Assembly: GCA_028279245.1 (NCBI GenBank)
Contig: JANQOE010000039.1
Coordinates: forward strand, 1-64,000
Direction of reading: 5' to 3'
DNA from: Alphaproteobacteria bacterium
GTDB lineage: Bacteria; Pseudomonadota; Alphaproteobacteria; UBA6615
Length of the DNA: 64,000 nt
Shown here piece after piece: positions 53,020 through 63,421 of this stretch (position 1 is its first letter; every line of letters starts with the position of its first letter). The position numbers and the translations under genes are program-made. The notes under the pieces are model-generated. The model saw nothing but the letters and a program-made list of their open reading frames with translations. It did not search any database and had not been told where the DNA came from.

Positions 53020-54753
<1,734 letters not shown>

Positions 54754-54972
54754 TCTGTCCTGCTCTCCAACCAAAGACACGACCAGCCCCTTCGCCCGAC
54801 CCGTTGGGGCGGTACTTTGGGTCGACTTGTTAAGGTCTTGGTAAGGGCTTGTTAATTGATGCGCAGCATTATGCCGCCACACGCCGGTCAACACCACGAC
54901 CGCGTTCAACTACACCAAATAGTTGAGGAATGCGCCCCTGACTCGACAAACGGGGCATCCTTGGAGGGATTT

Positions 54973-55173
54973 GTGGCGGTCCAGAGCTTTCTGATTGAAC
55001 ATGACGGAAGTTACGCCGGCCACGCGCTCTCCCTCGGCGCCAGGTTCACATTCCATACCCCGCGGCAGGACCTGTCCGACCTCGACGACAAATACTTCGT
55101 GACGGTCGAGGACATCCAGGCAGCGGTCAACCGCATCCTCGACGAACCCGCCGACGACCGCGTCGCCGCCTAG
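54973..55173 (+). CDS. small hypothetical protein (66 aa)
   Basis: A 66-residue protein starting at GTG 54973 with GGAGGG 6-7 bases upstream, which is better supported than the longer frame from 54856. No domain is recognised; the middle (ALSLGARFTFHTPRQDLSDLDDKYF) resembles short stand-alone proteins of unknown function in alphaproteobacteria. A small inverted repeat (CAACTA/TAGTTG, 54907-54925) lies in the upstream region. Confidence 0.6.
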   Translation: MAVQSFLIEHDGSYAGHALSLGARFTFHTPRQDLSDLDDKYFVTVEDIQAAVNRILDEPADDRVAA

Positions 55174-55183
55174 CCGGCCACCA

Positions 55184-55924
55184 CTAGTCGTCCCAATCGG
55201 GGTTTGGCAACGCCTGATAGGCTTCCCGTAGCGCCCCCGACCACCTGTCTCTTAGGGTCCTGTAATAGGGGTCGTCCTCACCGATCCGCCGGTGCATCGT
55301 CACCCGGGCCGCGTCGCGCGGCACCACGATCAGATCAGCCGGCAAACCGACCGACAGGTTGCTGCGCAGGGTCGAATCCATCGAAATCAGTGCGAGCTTG
55401 ATCGCATCATGCAGCCCCATGCCGGGCGTGACGGCCCGGTCGAGGATGGGCTTTCCGTACTTGTGCTCGCCGATCTGCAGGAAGGGCGTGTCCTCGGTCG
55501 CCTCAATGAAGTTGCCGGCGGCATAGACCTGAAACAGCCGCAGGCTCCGCCCGGCGATCTGCCCACCCAGCAGTAACGACACCTCAAACGGGATGTCCTG
55601 GGCCTTCATCGCCGGCCCGTCTGTCCGAAAGGTCCGCCGGATCGCCGTTCCCGCCAGCTGCACCGCCCGAAACATGCTTGGCACGGTTTCCAACGTATCG
55701 ACCTTGCCGTCGGTCTCGTTCGGCAGCCCCTCCCACAGCAGGTTCACCACCGCCTGGGACACCGCCAGGTTGCCGGCGGTGGCCAAGCAAATCACCCGAT
55801 CGCCCGGCTCCTCGATGACATGCATCTTGCCGAAGGTGGAGATGTTGTCGACGCCGGCGTTGGTTCGTGTATCCGACAGCATCACCAAGCCGTCTTCCAG
55901 CAGCAGCCCAACGCAATAGGTCAT
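55184..55924 (-). CDS. Anbu-type proteasome homologue (peptidase)
   Basis: A 246-residue protein of the ancestral beta-subunit (Anbu/BPH) family. MTYCVGLLLEDGLVMLSDTRTNAGVDNIST is diagnostic; Thr2 should be the N-terminal nucleophile after Met removal, and Lys33 (GKMHV) and Asp18 fit the proteasomal triad. CLATAGNLAVSQAV and the closing RWSGALREAYQALP are conserved. Usually Anbu lies in an operon with a transglutaminase-like, an alpha-E and an ATP-grasp protein; none of these is adjacent here. Confidence 0.92.
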   Translation of the reverse strand: MTYCVGLLLEDGLVMLSDTRTNAGVDNISTFGKMHVIEEPGDRVICLATAGNLAVSQAVVNLLWEGLPNETDGKVDTLETVPSMFRAVQLAGTAIRRTFRTDGPAMKAQDIPFEVSLLLGGQIAGRSLRLFQVYAAGNFIEATEDTPFLQIGEHKYGKPILDRAVTPGMGLHDAIKLALISMDSTLRSNLSVGLPADLIVVPRDAARVTMHRRIGEDDPYYRTLRDRWSGALREAYQALPNPDWDD

Positions 55925-56020
55925 CCAGCCCTCCGATCCTTCACCCGCGTCAGTCCTACCCTGCTGACAAGACGGCTGCTCCAGCGTACGTTCCGCCCAA
56001 AGCGATACTCCAGGGAGGCA

Positions 56021-57004
56021 ATGGTGTCGACATCAGCCAAGGTCACGAAGAATGCGCTCGGACGGACCGGACTGTCCGTTTCAAATATCTGTTTCGGCAC
56101 ATCCTCGCTCGGCAACATGCCGGACACCTACGGCTATGCCGTCGACGAAGAGCGGGCCCGCGAGACCATTCGCGCCATCTTCGACGGACCGGTGAACTTC
56201 CTGGATACCTCCCGCAACTATGGTCTCGGCCGAAGCGAGCAGCGCATCGGCGACGTCGTGCGCGAGCGTGGTGGCCTGCCGGCGGGCTTCGTCATCTCGA
56301 CCAAGCTCGACCGCGACATGGAATCCAACGGCTTCGACGCCGCCCGCGCCCGAAGATCCCTGGAGGAGTCCCTGGAAGCGCTCGGGCTCGACCGGCTGCA
56401 GCTCCTGCACCTGCACGATCCGGAGCATGTTACCGACCTGTCCGAGGTAACGCGACCGGGCGGCGCCATCGACGAGCTTTTCAAGATGAAGGAGGAAGGC
56501 CTGGCGGAAGCCGTTGGCCTGGCCGCCGGACGCGTGGACATCATGATGCCGATCCTCAAGGACTGGGATTTCGACGCCCTGATCACCCACAATCGCTTCA
56601 CCCTCACCAACCGCAGCGCCGAAGAGATGATCAACCTGGCGCGCGAGAAAGGGACCGCGGTGATGAACGCCGCACCCTACTGTGGCGGCGTGCTGGCGAA
56701 AGGCACCGCGTCCTACCGCCGCTACGTTTATCAGGAGGCAACCGACGAAATGCTCTCACCGGTCCGCCGGATCGAGGAGGTCTGTGCAAAGTACGACCTG
56801 CCACCCGGCGCGGTCGCTCTGCAATTCTCGATGCGCGACAGCCGCGTCGCCTCGACCGTGTGCGGTGTCAGCAAGGCTGAACGGATCCAGCAGACCATCG
56901 ACTGGGCCACCGGGGATATCCCCGACGCCGCATGGAACGAACTCATGGCGCTGCCGTTCACCAGCGAGGATCCGGAAGCCACCCGCGACTACAAGCCCGG
57001 CTAA
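56021..57004 (+). CDS. aldo/keto reductase, D-threo-aldose 1-dehydrogenase-like
   Basis: A 327-residue (beta/alpha)8 oxidoreductase; ATG 56021 follows GGGAGG. Catalytic residues are visible: Asp and Tyr in NFLDTSRNYGLGRSE, Lys in VISTKLDRD and His in LLHLHDPEH. The LGRTGLSVSNICFGTSSLG opening and the pattern of the central part match the L-galactose/L-fucose (D-threo-aldose) dehydrogenase branch, which oxidises aldoses to lactones with NAD(P). With the aldonate dehydratase nearby it could start an oxidative pentose or deoxyhexose route. It ends with a 4-bp convergent overlap. Confidence 0.9.
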   Translation: MVSTSAKVTKNALGRTGLSVSNICFGTSSLGNMPDTYGYAVDEERARETIRAIFDGPVNFLDTSRNYGLGRSEQRIGDVVRERGGLPAGFVISTKLDRDMESNGFDAARARRSLEESLEALGLDRLQLLHLHDPEHVTDLSEVTRPGGAIDELFKMKEEGLAEAVGLAAGRVDIMMPILKDWDFDALITHNRFTLTNRSAEEMINLAREKGTAVMNAAPYCGGVLAKGTASYRRYVYQEATDEMLSPVRRIEEVCAKYDLPPGAVALQFSMRDSRVASTVCGVSKAERIQQTIDWATGDIPDAAWNELMALPFTSEDPEATRDYKPG

Positions 57005-57729
57005 GCGGCGAGATTACGCCGGCACAACTCCATGATACGGCGGTTGACGACCTCAACCGCGGCTGGGTCGTAACTCCAACGCCCTGGAAAACTCCACCCA
57101 TGGTAGGCATCGAAGTCTTCGCAAGACCCGCCGCCGGGCGATTGGGCAACCGCTGACCGAACCATCTTCGCGTGCTCAGCGGGACAAGTCGGGTCGTCTT
57201 TGGCAATCGCGTAATAGGCTTCGCTCGTACACCGCGCAGCAAGGCGATGCGGCGAATTCTCATCGGCGGAGACCAACCGCCCGCCATGGACCGAAGCATA
57301 GGCCCGCACCCGACCAGGCATACGAGACGCGGCCGACAAGGCATGGCGACCGCCCATACAGTACCCAACCGCAACAAACTTGCGGTCTAGGCGAGCAAGC
57401 TCGGCATCGTTGTATGCGATCAACGCCGCCGTGTCGGCCGCGGTTTGCGCCATGGTTGTCCGGTCATTTGCGGCAACAACATCCGGCGGAAGCTGGTCCT
57501 CCTTGCCATTGATGGGCGTAAACCTTGACCGCGGTAACCGGTGGAACAAGTCGGGGCAGAACACGGCAAGTCCCTGCGCGGCAAACGCCCGGCACATGTC
57601 GAACAACTCATCGCGCAAGCCAAACACATCCATGTATACGAGCAAGCCGCCGCCTGCCTCTGATGGCCCCGACTGAAAGACGGTCATCGGACCGTCCGGC
57701 GTCTCAACCTCTATTTCTCCGTCGGTCAT
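57001..57729 (-). CDS. dienelactone hydrolase family protein
   Basis: A 242-residue alpha/beta hydrolase, start at ATG 57729 (GGAGG upstream). The nucleophile elbow is GYCMGGRHAL with Cys, typical of dienelactone hydrolase, and the conserved His lies in DAYHGWSFPGR. VYMDVFGLRDELFDMCRAFA is the usual early motif. Cytoplasmic. Substrates may be lactones from aromatic degradation or carboxymethylenebutenolide-like compounds; the context gives no pathway. Confidence 0.9.
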   Translation of the reverse strand: MTDGEIEVETPDGPMTVFQSGPSEAGGGLLVYMDVFGLRDELFDMCRAFAAQGLAVFCPDLFHRLPRSRFTPINGKEDQLPPDVVAANDRTTMAQTAADTAALIAYNDAELARLDRKFVAVGYCMGGRHALSAASRMPGRVRAYASVHGGRLVSADENSPHRLAARCTSEAYYAIAKDDPTCPAEHAKMVRSAVAQSPGGGSCEDFDAYHGWSFPGRWSYDPAAVEVVNRRIMELCRRNLAA

Positions 57730-57743
57730 CAAAGCCTCCAACC

Positions 57744-58073
57744 GTATTTGTCAACTACATCATGGGACTGACCACCTACGGTGGCCTCGTCCCTATGCTT
57801 GAGTCCTACCCGGTCATGCCGGATGAGGACGCAACGACGCAATACTGCATCGACAGCATCGTCATCGCTGGTAGCCCGAAAACGGTTGCCGACAAGCTGA
57901 TCGTCTTCCGCGAAGAGGTGGGCCCGTTCGAGACACTTATTATCTCCCACCATGACTGGGTCCACGAGGCAATCTGGCGGCGCCATATGAAGCTGATAGT
58001 GACGGAGGTCATGGGTGCGAGACGCTCTCGGCTTCTTATCAATGACCGGACCGCTGTGCGCCACATCACATGA
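57744..58073 (+). pseudogene. remnant of a luciferase-like (LLM) flavin oxidoreductase, C-terminal part only
   Basis: The frame reads as the last third of an LLM-class oxidoreductase: YCIDSIVIAGSPKTVADKL, FREEVGPFETLIISHHDW and IWRRHMKLIVTEVM. No upstream start or N-terminal flavin domain exists; the frame runs into the 5' end of the dienelactone hydrolase gene on the other strand. After TEVM the match is lost and the frame ends with an unrelated tail. Most of the gene has been deleted. Confidence 0.75.
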
Positions 58074-58145
58074 AGCCCGCACAAGCCTGTTACCTTGCGC
58101 CCCGCCGACGGTCGGCCAGACTTCATCGATCTTTGGGACGGTAAT

Positions 58146-59462
58146 ATGCAAGACGTACGCGGCGTGGATGCATCCACAAACAACGCAAAAAGCCTCGTGA
58201 CCTATGAGAAGGCTTTGAGGGCCCTTAACAGCTACCGCGGCGACCCCGTCGCGATTATCGACGAGGCGCTGGCGGACGACCCGGACTTCGTCATGGGGCA
58301 CGTCCTGCGGGCCGAGGTCCATGTCACGCTGTGGGAAAACAGCGTGCTCCCGGAAGTCGAAAGCAGTCTGGCCAGGTTGTCGGACCTCGACAACCGCATG
58401 AACGACCGGGAACGGCAACATACCCAAGCCATCAAGCTGTGGTCCAAGGGCGACTGGAACGGCGCCCGCGGCGCCTTCGACCGGCTGCTCGCCGACTATC
58501 CCCGGGACCTGCTCGCCCTGCAGGTGGGCCACCTTGCCGATTTCTTCCACGGCGACCGCGATAATCTACGCGGCCGTGTGCTGCGTGCCCTACCGGCTTG
58601 GACCAGGGACGATCCGGGTTATTCGTTCGTCCTGGGCATGCAAGCCTTTGGCCTCGAGGAAAGCGGCAGCTACGCCGAAGCCGAAGAGTCCGGCCGGCGG
58701 GCCCTGGCCATCGAACCCGAAGACTGCTGGGCGCACCACGCGATCGCCCACGTCATGGAGATGCAGGCACGCCAAGCCGAAGGCATCGCCTTCATGGAAA
58801 CCCGGCAGCCCCATTGGTCGCAAGGCGACAACGCCTTTCGGTTTCACAACTGGTGGCACACCGCGCTGTTCCACCTGGACCAAGGCAGGGGCGACGAAGC
58901 CCTGCGAATCTACGACCGCGAAGTACGCCGCGACCCGGAAGCCATCCAGGTGATGATGGTGGACGCCGTGGCCCTTCTCTGGCGCCTGCATCTGCAGAGC
59001 ATCGACGTCGGCAACCGTTGGGACGAATTGGCCGACAAATACGAAAAGGACGAGGAAGGCGGCTTCTACGCCTTCAACGACATGCACGCGATGATGGCCT
59101 TCAGCGCAACCGGCCGAACGAACGCCGCCGCGGCCCGGCTACGGGCAACGGAAGGCGCCGTCAAACAGGCCGGCACCAACGGGCTGATCAGCCAATTGGT
59201 TGGTGTGTCACTCGTGCGGGCGATCGAAGCATTCGGCCGCGAACGCTACGCCGAGGCGGTCGATCTGCTTATGCCCGTCCGCTACCGCGCCTACGTCTTC
59301 GGCGGCAGCCACGCCCAGCGGGACATCATTCACCGCACATTGTTCGAGGCGGCTGTCCGTTCCGGCCAACAGCAGTTGGCGGTTGCGCTGGCCAACGAGC
59401 GAACGGAGTTGAAGCCGACCTGTCCGTTCAGTTGGAGCTTACGGGGGCGGGCAGCAGCATAA
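58146..59462 (+). CDS. tetratricopeptide-repeat protein, TTC38-like
   Basis: A 438-residue helical repeat protein resembling the TTC38 family: NAKSLVTYEKALRALNSYRG, LLALQVGHLADFFHGD, VLGMQAFGLEESGSYAEAEESG, DCWAHHAIAHVMEMQ and the hallmark WWHTALFHLDQGR. Family function is unknown. No signal peptide, so cytoplasmic. The ATG at 58146 (GGGACGG 4 bases before) is preferred to an earlier start at 58095. It stands alone beyond a pseudogene remnant. Confidence 0.9.
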   Translation: MQDVRGVDASTNNAKSLVTYEKALRALNSYRGDPVAIIDEALADDPDFVMGHVLRAEVHVTLWENSVLPEVESSLARLSDLDNRMNDRERQHTQAIKLWSKGDWNGARGAFDRLLADYPRDLLALQVGHLADFFHGDRDNLRGRVLRALPAWTRDDPGYSFVLGMQAFGLEESGSYAEAEESGRRALAIEPEDCWAHHAIAHVMEMQARQAEGIAFMETRQPHWSQGDNAFRFHNWWHTALFHLDQGRGDEALRIYDREVRRDPEAIQVMMVDAVALLWRLHLQSIDVGNRWDELADKYEKDEEGGFYAFNDMHAMMAFSATGRTNAAAARLRATEGAVKQAGTNGLISQLVGVSLVRAIEAFGRERYAEAVDLLMPVRYRAYVFGGSHAQRDIIHRTLFEAAVRSGQQQLAVALANERTELKPTCPFSWSLRGRAAA

Positions 59463-59470
59463 CCCCTTGG

Positions 59471-59938
59471 CTACGCCTCCAGCTTGAGCTTCATACCCTC
59501 ATGGCTGGCGGCGAAGCCCAGGTTTTCATAGAACCGGTGCGCGTCGGCACGGCTTTTGTCGGTCGTTAACTGCAGCAGGTGGCAACCGCGTTGCCGCGCC
59601 CGCGCGCGCACCCATTCAAACAACGCCCGGCCAACGCCTTGGCCTCGGGCATTTCGATGCACCCGCACACCCTCGACTTGTGCGCGCCAACTCCCCCGGC
59701 GAACCAAGTGCGGGATGTAGGTGACCTGCAAACAACCCAAGATCTCGCCGGCCGCCTCCACTACCACCAACTCGTTGTTGGGGTCCTTTTCGATCGTCTC
59801 GAAAGCCCGCGCATAGACCTCCGGCAGCGGATCGGCGAAACACTCCCGCGCCGCCCCCAACTCATCGTCCGCCAATAGCGCCACCATCGCCTGGAGGTCA
59901 TCGCGCCAGGCCAAGCGAATGGTCAGGCTCTCGACCAA
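59471..59938 (-). CDS. GNAT-family N-acetyltransferase
   Basis: A 155-residue acetyltransferase, started at TTG 59938 because CAGGAG lies ahead and the family fold begins at SLTIRLAWRDDLQAMVALL. Motifs: LQVTYIPHLVRRGSWRAQVEGVRV, then RGQGVGRALFEW (acetyl-CoA loop) and HRFYENLGFAASHEGMKL. Its 5' end overlaps the PhyH gene by 16 bp, so the two are translated together. Confidence 0.85.
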   Translation of the reverse strand: MVESLTIRLAWRDDLQAMVALLADDELGAARECFADPLPEVYARAFETIEKDPNNELVVVEAAGEILGCLQVTYIPHLVRRGSWRAQVEGVRVHRNARGQGVGRALFEWVRARARQRGCHLLQLTTDKSRADAHRFYENLGFAASHEGMKLKLEA

Positions 59939-60795
59939 TCCGGGCTCCTGTTCCAGGGTTGCGGCGTGGCAGGTCCCAGGTATGAGGGAAACAGATGTGC
60001 GATCCGCTGGCGCTCGGCAGCAGGCCACACATCAGGCGTCAGTTTCCCCGCTGCGGCCGGATCGGTGTCGTTGCCCTCGCGCTTGAAGAGACTGTAGATG
60101 CGCGCCTGCATCGGCGCGGGCAGGCCAGCGAAGTTCGGGTGGTACCAGAGGGTCAACAACGTCCGCTCCTCGTTGCTATCGTTGGCATAGGCGCCATGCA
60201 GCAACCGCGCATCGCCGATGATCAAGTCGCCCGCCTTGACCGGCACCGCGACCTCGTCCGCCACGGACTGGTAGATCGGCGCGCTGGGGTCGGTCACCCG
60301 CGCCAACGCCTCATCATGGGCGGCCGGCGCATCGTGCAAACTGTGGCACCGCCGATGCGAACCGGGAACCACCCGCAGGCAACCATTCTCCACCGTCGTG
60401 TCCGTGAGGTAGTAGAACAGGAAGACTTGGCAGACCTCATCCGTGTAGGACACCGGATCGTCCCACGCCCACCAATCCTGATGCCAGAACAGCGGCGGGC
60501 CGCCCGGCGGTTTGCTGATGATATAGCCGGAACTGAACCGTGGGTCCCGGAAACCAAGCCCATCGAAGATCGCCATTGTTGGCGGATACGCGATCAGGTC
60601 GGCAAAGGCCGGGTATTCGGCCATCAGCACGAGGCTGCCCTGTGACCGGTTTAGCGCTCGGTGTTCCACCGAGGCGTCGGCTATGCCATCACGCGCGAGC
60701 GCGCGCAGGCTTCCCAGCAGATCCTGGTCCAGCACATCGCGGATGACGCAGTACCCATCTTCAACGAGCTGCCGGCGGCTGGTGTCGAGCGTCAT
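59923..60795 (-). CDS. phytanoyl-CoA dioxygenase (PhyH) family oxygenase
   Basis: A 290-residue Fe(II)/2-oxoglutarate oxygenase. The iron-binding HxD is HQDWW, the distal His is in DARLLHGAYAN, and the Arg for 2-oxoglutarate follows in NEERTLLTLWYHPN. Substrate-binding segments LRVVPGSHRR are typical. The family hydroxylates diverse small molecules, so the substrate is open. Coupled by overlap to a GNAT gene, which suggests a hydroxylation-plus-acetylation pair. Confidence 0.9.
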   Translation of the reverse strand: MTLDTSRRQLVEDGYCVIRDVLDQDLLGSLRALARDGIADASVEHRALNRSQGSLVLMAEYPAFADLIAYPPTMAIFDGLGFRDPRFSSGYIISKPPGGPPLFWHQDWWAWDDPVSYTDEVCQVFLFYYLTDTTVENGCLRVVPGSHRRCHSLHDAPAAHDEALARVTDPSAPIYQSVADEVAVPVKAGDLIIGDARLLHGAYANDSNEERTLLTLWYHPNFAGLPAPMQARIYSLFKREGNDTDPAAAGKLTPDVWPAAERQRIAHLFPSYLGPATPQPWNRSPDWSRA

Positions 60796-60801
60796 CTTCG
60801 G

Positions 60802-61059
60802 CTAGGCGCGATTCTTCTTAACCACGCGATAGCCGATCAGCAAAATCACCGCGCCTAGGACGGCAACGACCAAGCCAGGCAGACTGAAGCTGCTCACGGA
60901 GCCAAAACCGAGGACGGTGGAGACCAATCCGCCGAGAACGGCGCCGGCAATGCCCAGCAGAATCGTCACAATGATCCCGCCGGGGTCCTCGCCCGGCATG
61001 ATCAGCTTAGCGATCGCGCCCGCGATGAGTCCGAACACGATCCAAAGAATGATCCCCAT
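60802..61059 (-). CDS. GlsB/YeaQ/YmgE-family stress-response membrane protein
   Basis: An 85-residue protein with three hydrophobic segments: ILWIVFGLIAGAIAKLIMPG (with the family's GEDPGGI turn), IVTILLGIAGAVLGGLVST and LVVAVLGAVILLIGYRV. This is the transglycosylase-associated/GlsB small membrane family of unknown mechanism, often induced by stress. It lies 6 bp upstream of the PhyH gene on the same strand. Confidence 0.93.
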   Translation of the reverse strand: MGIILWIVFGLIAGAIAKLIMPGEDPGGIIVTILLGIAGAVLGGLVSTVLGFGSVSSFSLPGLVVAVLGAVILLIGYRVVKKNRA

Positions 61060-61133
61060 GCTCCGCCCCTAGCGTTCTGCTGTGCGCACGAATTGTGCCC
61101 AGCGCGGCCATTCCTTTGCAAGGCGAAGGTCTG

Positions 61134-61838
61134 TTACCAGCGCTCCCCGAACGGCCGCACATCCAGCTCGTGGGTCCATGCCGACCGCGGCTGTGCCGTG
61201 AGGAAGTGCACGGCGTCGGCGATATGCGACGGTTGCAGGAAGAATTCATCCGGCTTGTCGGGCATCCTCACCCGTGTGCGCTCCAGGTCGATCACACCGT
61301 CGATGATGACATAGGAAACATGGATACCTTCGGGGCCAAGTTGCCGGGCGAGGGATTGCGCCAGACTGCGTTGCGCTGCCTTGGCGGAGGCAAATGGCGC
61401 CGCCTGTGCCCCGCCCCGAACCGACGCCGTCGCGCCGATGATGACGATGTTCCCGCCGCCAGCCGACCGCATCCCCGCCAGCACCTGCTTCACCGCGATG
61501 ACACAGCCGAGCGTATTGGTGCGCCAACCATTCTCGAAGTCCTCGATGGTGGAGTCGTCGATGCTTTTGAAGCTGCCGCTGCCAGCGTTGTAGACGAGTG
61601 TATCGACCGGCCCGAGTTCGTCCGCAATGCGCGCAAACACCGACCCGGCATTCGCGGAATCGACCGCGTCGTAGGCGTAGCCGCGCGCATCGTCTCCGAG
61701 TTCAGCCGCAATCGCCTCGACTTTATCCGCTTGGCGCGCCAGCAAGGCGACGCGATGGCCCGCCTCAACAAACTTCCTGCCGAAGGCCGCCCCGTTTCCG
61801 GGCCCGGCACCAACCACCACGCAGACCGGCTTACCCAC
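61134..61838 (-). CDS. SDR-family oxidoreductase with atypical active site
   Basis: A 234-residue short-chain dehydrogenase. The cofactor loop is VVGAGPGNGAAFGRKF, the NAG-type strand end is VYNAGSGSF, and Ser is present in IIGATASVRGG. The YxxxK motif is replaced: the Lys is in PFASAKAAQRSL, with Phe where the catalytic Tyr normally stands. Such Tyr-less SDRs exist and may be inactive or use another acid. C-terminal WTHELDVRPFGERW is a short tail. Not in an obvious operon. Confidence 0.88.
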   Translation of the reverse strand: MGKPVCVVVGAGPGNGAAFGRKFVEAGHRVALLARQADKVEAIAAELGDDARGYAYDAVDSANAGSVFARIADELGPVDTLVYNAGSGSFKSIDDSTIEDFENGWRTNTLGCVIAVKQVLAGMRSAGGGNIVIIGATASVRGGAQAAPFASAKAAQRSLAQSLARQLGPEGIHVSYVIIDGVIDLERTRVRMPDKPDEFFLQPSHIADAVHFLTAQPRSAWTHELDVRPFGERW

Positions 61839-62161
61839 CTAACCCTCCAACAACCATTTGACGCATATGCCAAGAAGCTGCGCTTCGAACACTTTGCGTC
61901 AAGTATCCCCACTATTCGCGTTATCCGGCCATTCCGTCGAGTCACTGGGCTGCGTAGGTTGGGCCATCCGAATCTGCCTCTCCCTGTGTCCCTGATGCCA
62001 GGGGAGCGCGGCGAGCTTGCCATTCGCCGCGTTCCAAGCTCTCGGATTGATTGACCGACTCGGCTCGCTAGACCCAAAAAGGGGTATTACGACCTTAAAT
62101 GGGTCTGACGCGGCCGAGATACAGTGCCAGGTTACCCCGTTACTCGGCCGCGCCCTTCTTC
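61839..62161. other. intergenic region with a long-stem hairpin after arsC
   Basis: About 320 bp without a supported gene. CGCGGCCGAG (62109-62118) and CTCGGCCGCG (62143-62152) form a perfect 10-bp stem with a 24-base loop directly downstream of the arsC stop on the minus strand, probably its 3' end. The rest should hold the SDR promoter; nothing else was recognised. Confidence 0.55.
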
Positions 62162-62524
62162 TCAGATGATGGAGATGACGTTCTCCGGCGGCCGGCCCAG
62201 CGCCGCCTTTCCGTTCGCCAAGACGATCGGCCGCTCGATCAGGATCGGATTGTTCGACATGGCTTCGATCAACCGCATCCGCGACAAGGACTCATCGGCA
62301 AGTCCGAGCTCAGCGTAGACCGACTCCTTCCGCCGCATCAGGTCCCGCGGTTCCAGCCAAAGCAGCCGCAAGATCTTGTCCAGTTCGGCCGGGTCCGGCG
62401 GCGTCTTCAGATACTCTACGACCTCCGGCTCAACGCCTCGATCCTTGAGCAAAGCCAGGGTCTGCCTGGATTTGCTACATCTCGGGTTATGCAGGATGCG
62501 CACGCCTGCCACGGTCCCTCCCAT
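62162..62524 (-). CDS. arsC: arsenate reductase (ArsC/glutaredoxin-coupled family)
   Basis: A 120-residue thioredoxin-fold protein. ILHNPRCSKSRQTLALLKDRG carries the catalytic Cys (residue 16 from ATG 62524), LLWLEPRDLMRRKESVYAELGL follows, and NPILIERPIVLANGKAALGRPPE holds the arsenate-binding Arg and cis-Pro. A GTG four codons in (62512) with GGGAGGG before it is an alternative start. Some relatives act in stress response (Spx/YfgD-like) rather than arsenic resistance; no arsB or arsR is nearby. Confidence 0.9.
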   Translation of the reverse strand: MGGTVAGVRILHNPRCSKSRQTLALLKDRGVEPEVVEYLKTPPDPAELDKILRLLWLEPRDLMRRKESVYAELGLADESLSRMRLIEAMSNNPILIERPIVLANGKAALGRPPENVISII

Positions 62525-62707
62525 TCTCTCCAGATATGCGACAAATTGTTTCTATTCTTTTCGCCAGTTTCAACAAAGGTGCATCTCTAATCGAGCCGAT
62601 AATTAGCGGATGAAAAACAAGTCTGTGCCAGACTTCCAGCATCAGATTGCACAAGTCTGCTGCACAGCGCGGCTCCAAGTACGCGCCGGCGCGAAAGGAA
62701 GATGCAC

Positions 62708-63328
62708 ATGTTTGCCAAGCGTACATTACCGTCGCTTTTCCTTGCTATAGCGATGGCCACGGCGCCGCAGCTTGCCAGCGCCCAGACCCATGTCGACGGC
62801 GCCGAGCACTTTGTTCAGGAGCTCGCCGCCAACGCCGTAACCACCTTGTCGGAAGGCACCGCCACGCCGGAGGAGCGTCTCACACAGTTCCGTGAATTGT
62901 TCCAAGAGGGCTTCGCGGTCAACGGTATTGCCCGCTTCGCTCTGGGCCGCCATTGGCGTTCCGCCTCACCGGATGAGCGCGAGGAGTATCTAGGACTGTT
63001 TGAGGAAGCCATCGTCGCGAGTTGGGCCCGCCGTCTGGAGTCCTACAGTGGCGAAAAGATCGAGATCATCGACGCCCGCGACATTCCGACCAATGGCAAA
63101 GAGAAGGCCGCCATCGTCCGCGCGATGATTTGGACCAATCCCACATCGCCGATCCGGGTCGACTGGCGCGTCGCCACCAACGGCGAGATCTACAAGGTCA
63201 CCGACGTCGTTGTGGCCGGTGTTTCCATGGCCAACACCCACCGGGATGAATTCGCCGCCGTCATTCGCAGCAACGGCAACAAGATATCCGCACTGAACGA
63301 GGTCCTTCGCGAGCGCAGCCGGGGCTAA
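62708..63328 (+). CDS. MlaC/Ttg2D-family phospholipid-binding protein (second paralogue)
   Basis: A 206-residue exported protein. The start at ATG 62708 has GGAAG 8 bases upstream and gives a clean signal peptide ending LASAQ; ATG 62702 is too close to the ribosome site. The fold signature is FQEGFAVNGIARFALGRHWRSASPDEREEYLGLF and DWRVATNGEIYKVTDVVVAGVSMA. Like the paralogue at 42011 it is not beside mlaFED genes. An intrinsic terminator follows, so it is monocistronic. Confidence 0.9.
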   Translation: MFAKRTLPSLFLAIAMATAPQLASAQTHVDGAEHFVQELAANAVTTLSEGTATPEERLTQFRELFQEGFAVNGIARFALGRHWRSASPDEREEYLGLFEEAIVASWARRLESYSGEKIEIIDARDIPTNGKEKAAIVRAMIWTNPTSPIRVDWRVATNGEIYKVTDVVVAGVSMANTHRDEFAAVIRSNGNKISALNEVLRERSRG

Positions 63329-63353
63329 CCCTCCCCGCATCGCGGCACACGGG

Positions 63354-63391
63354 AAAGACCCCGTCGACCCAGTCGGCGGGGTCTTTCTTTT
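63354..63391 (+). terminator. intrinsic terminator after the second mlaC-like gene
   Basis: AAAGACCCCG (63354-63363) pairs with CGGGGTCTTT (63377-63386), loop of 13, followed by CTTTT. A strong, well-placed rho-independent terminator 26 bp after the stop. Confidence 0.9.
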
Positions 63392-63421
63392 CCACCGACT
63401 GGCTGCTACCCCAGGCCCGCC

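Noticed and set aside
57525-57743. Upstream in-frame extension of the LLM remnant
   Set aside because: It runs antisense to the dienelactone hydrolase gene and has no resemblance to the flavin-binding N-terminus.
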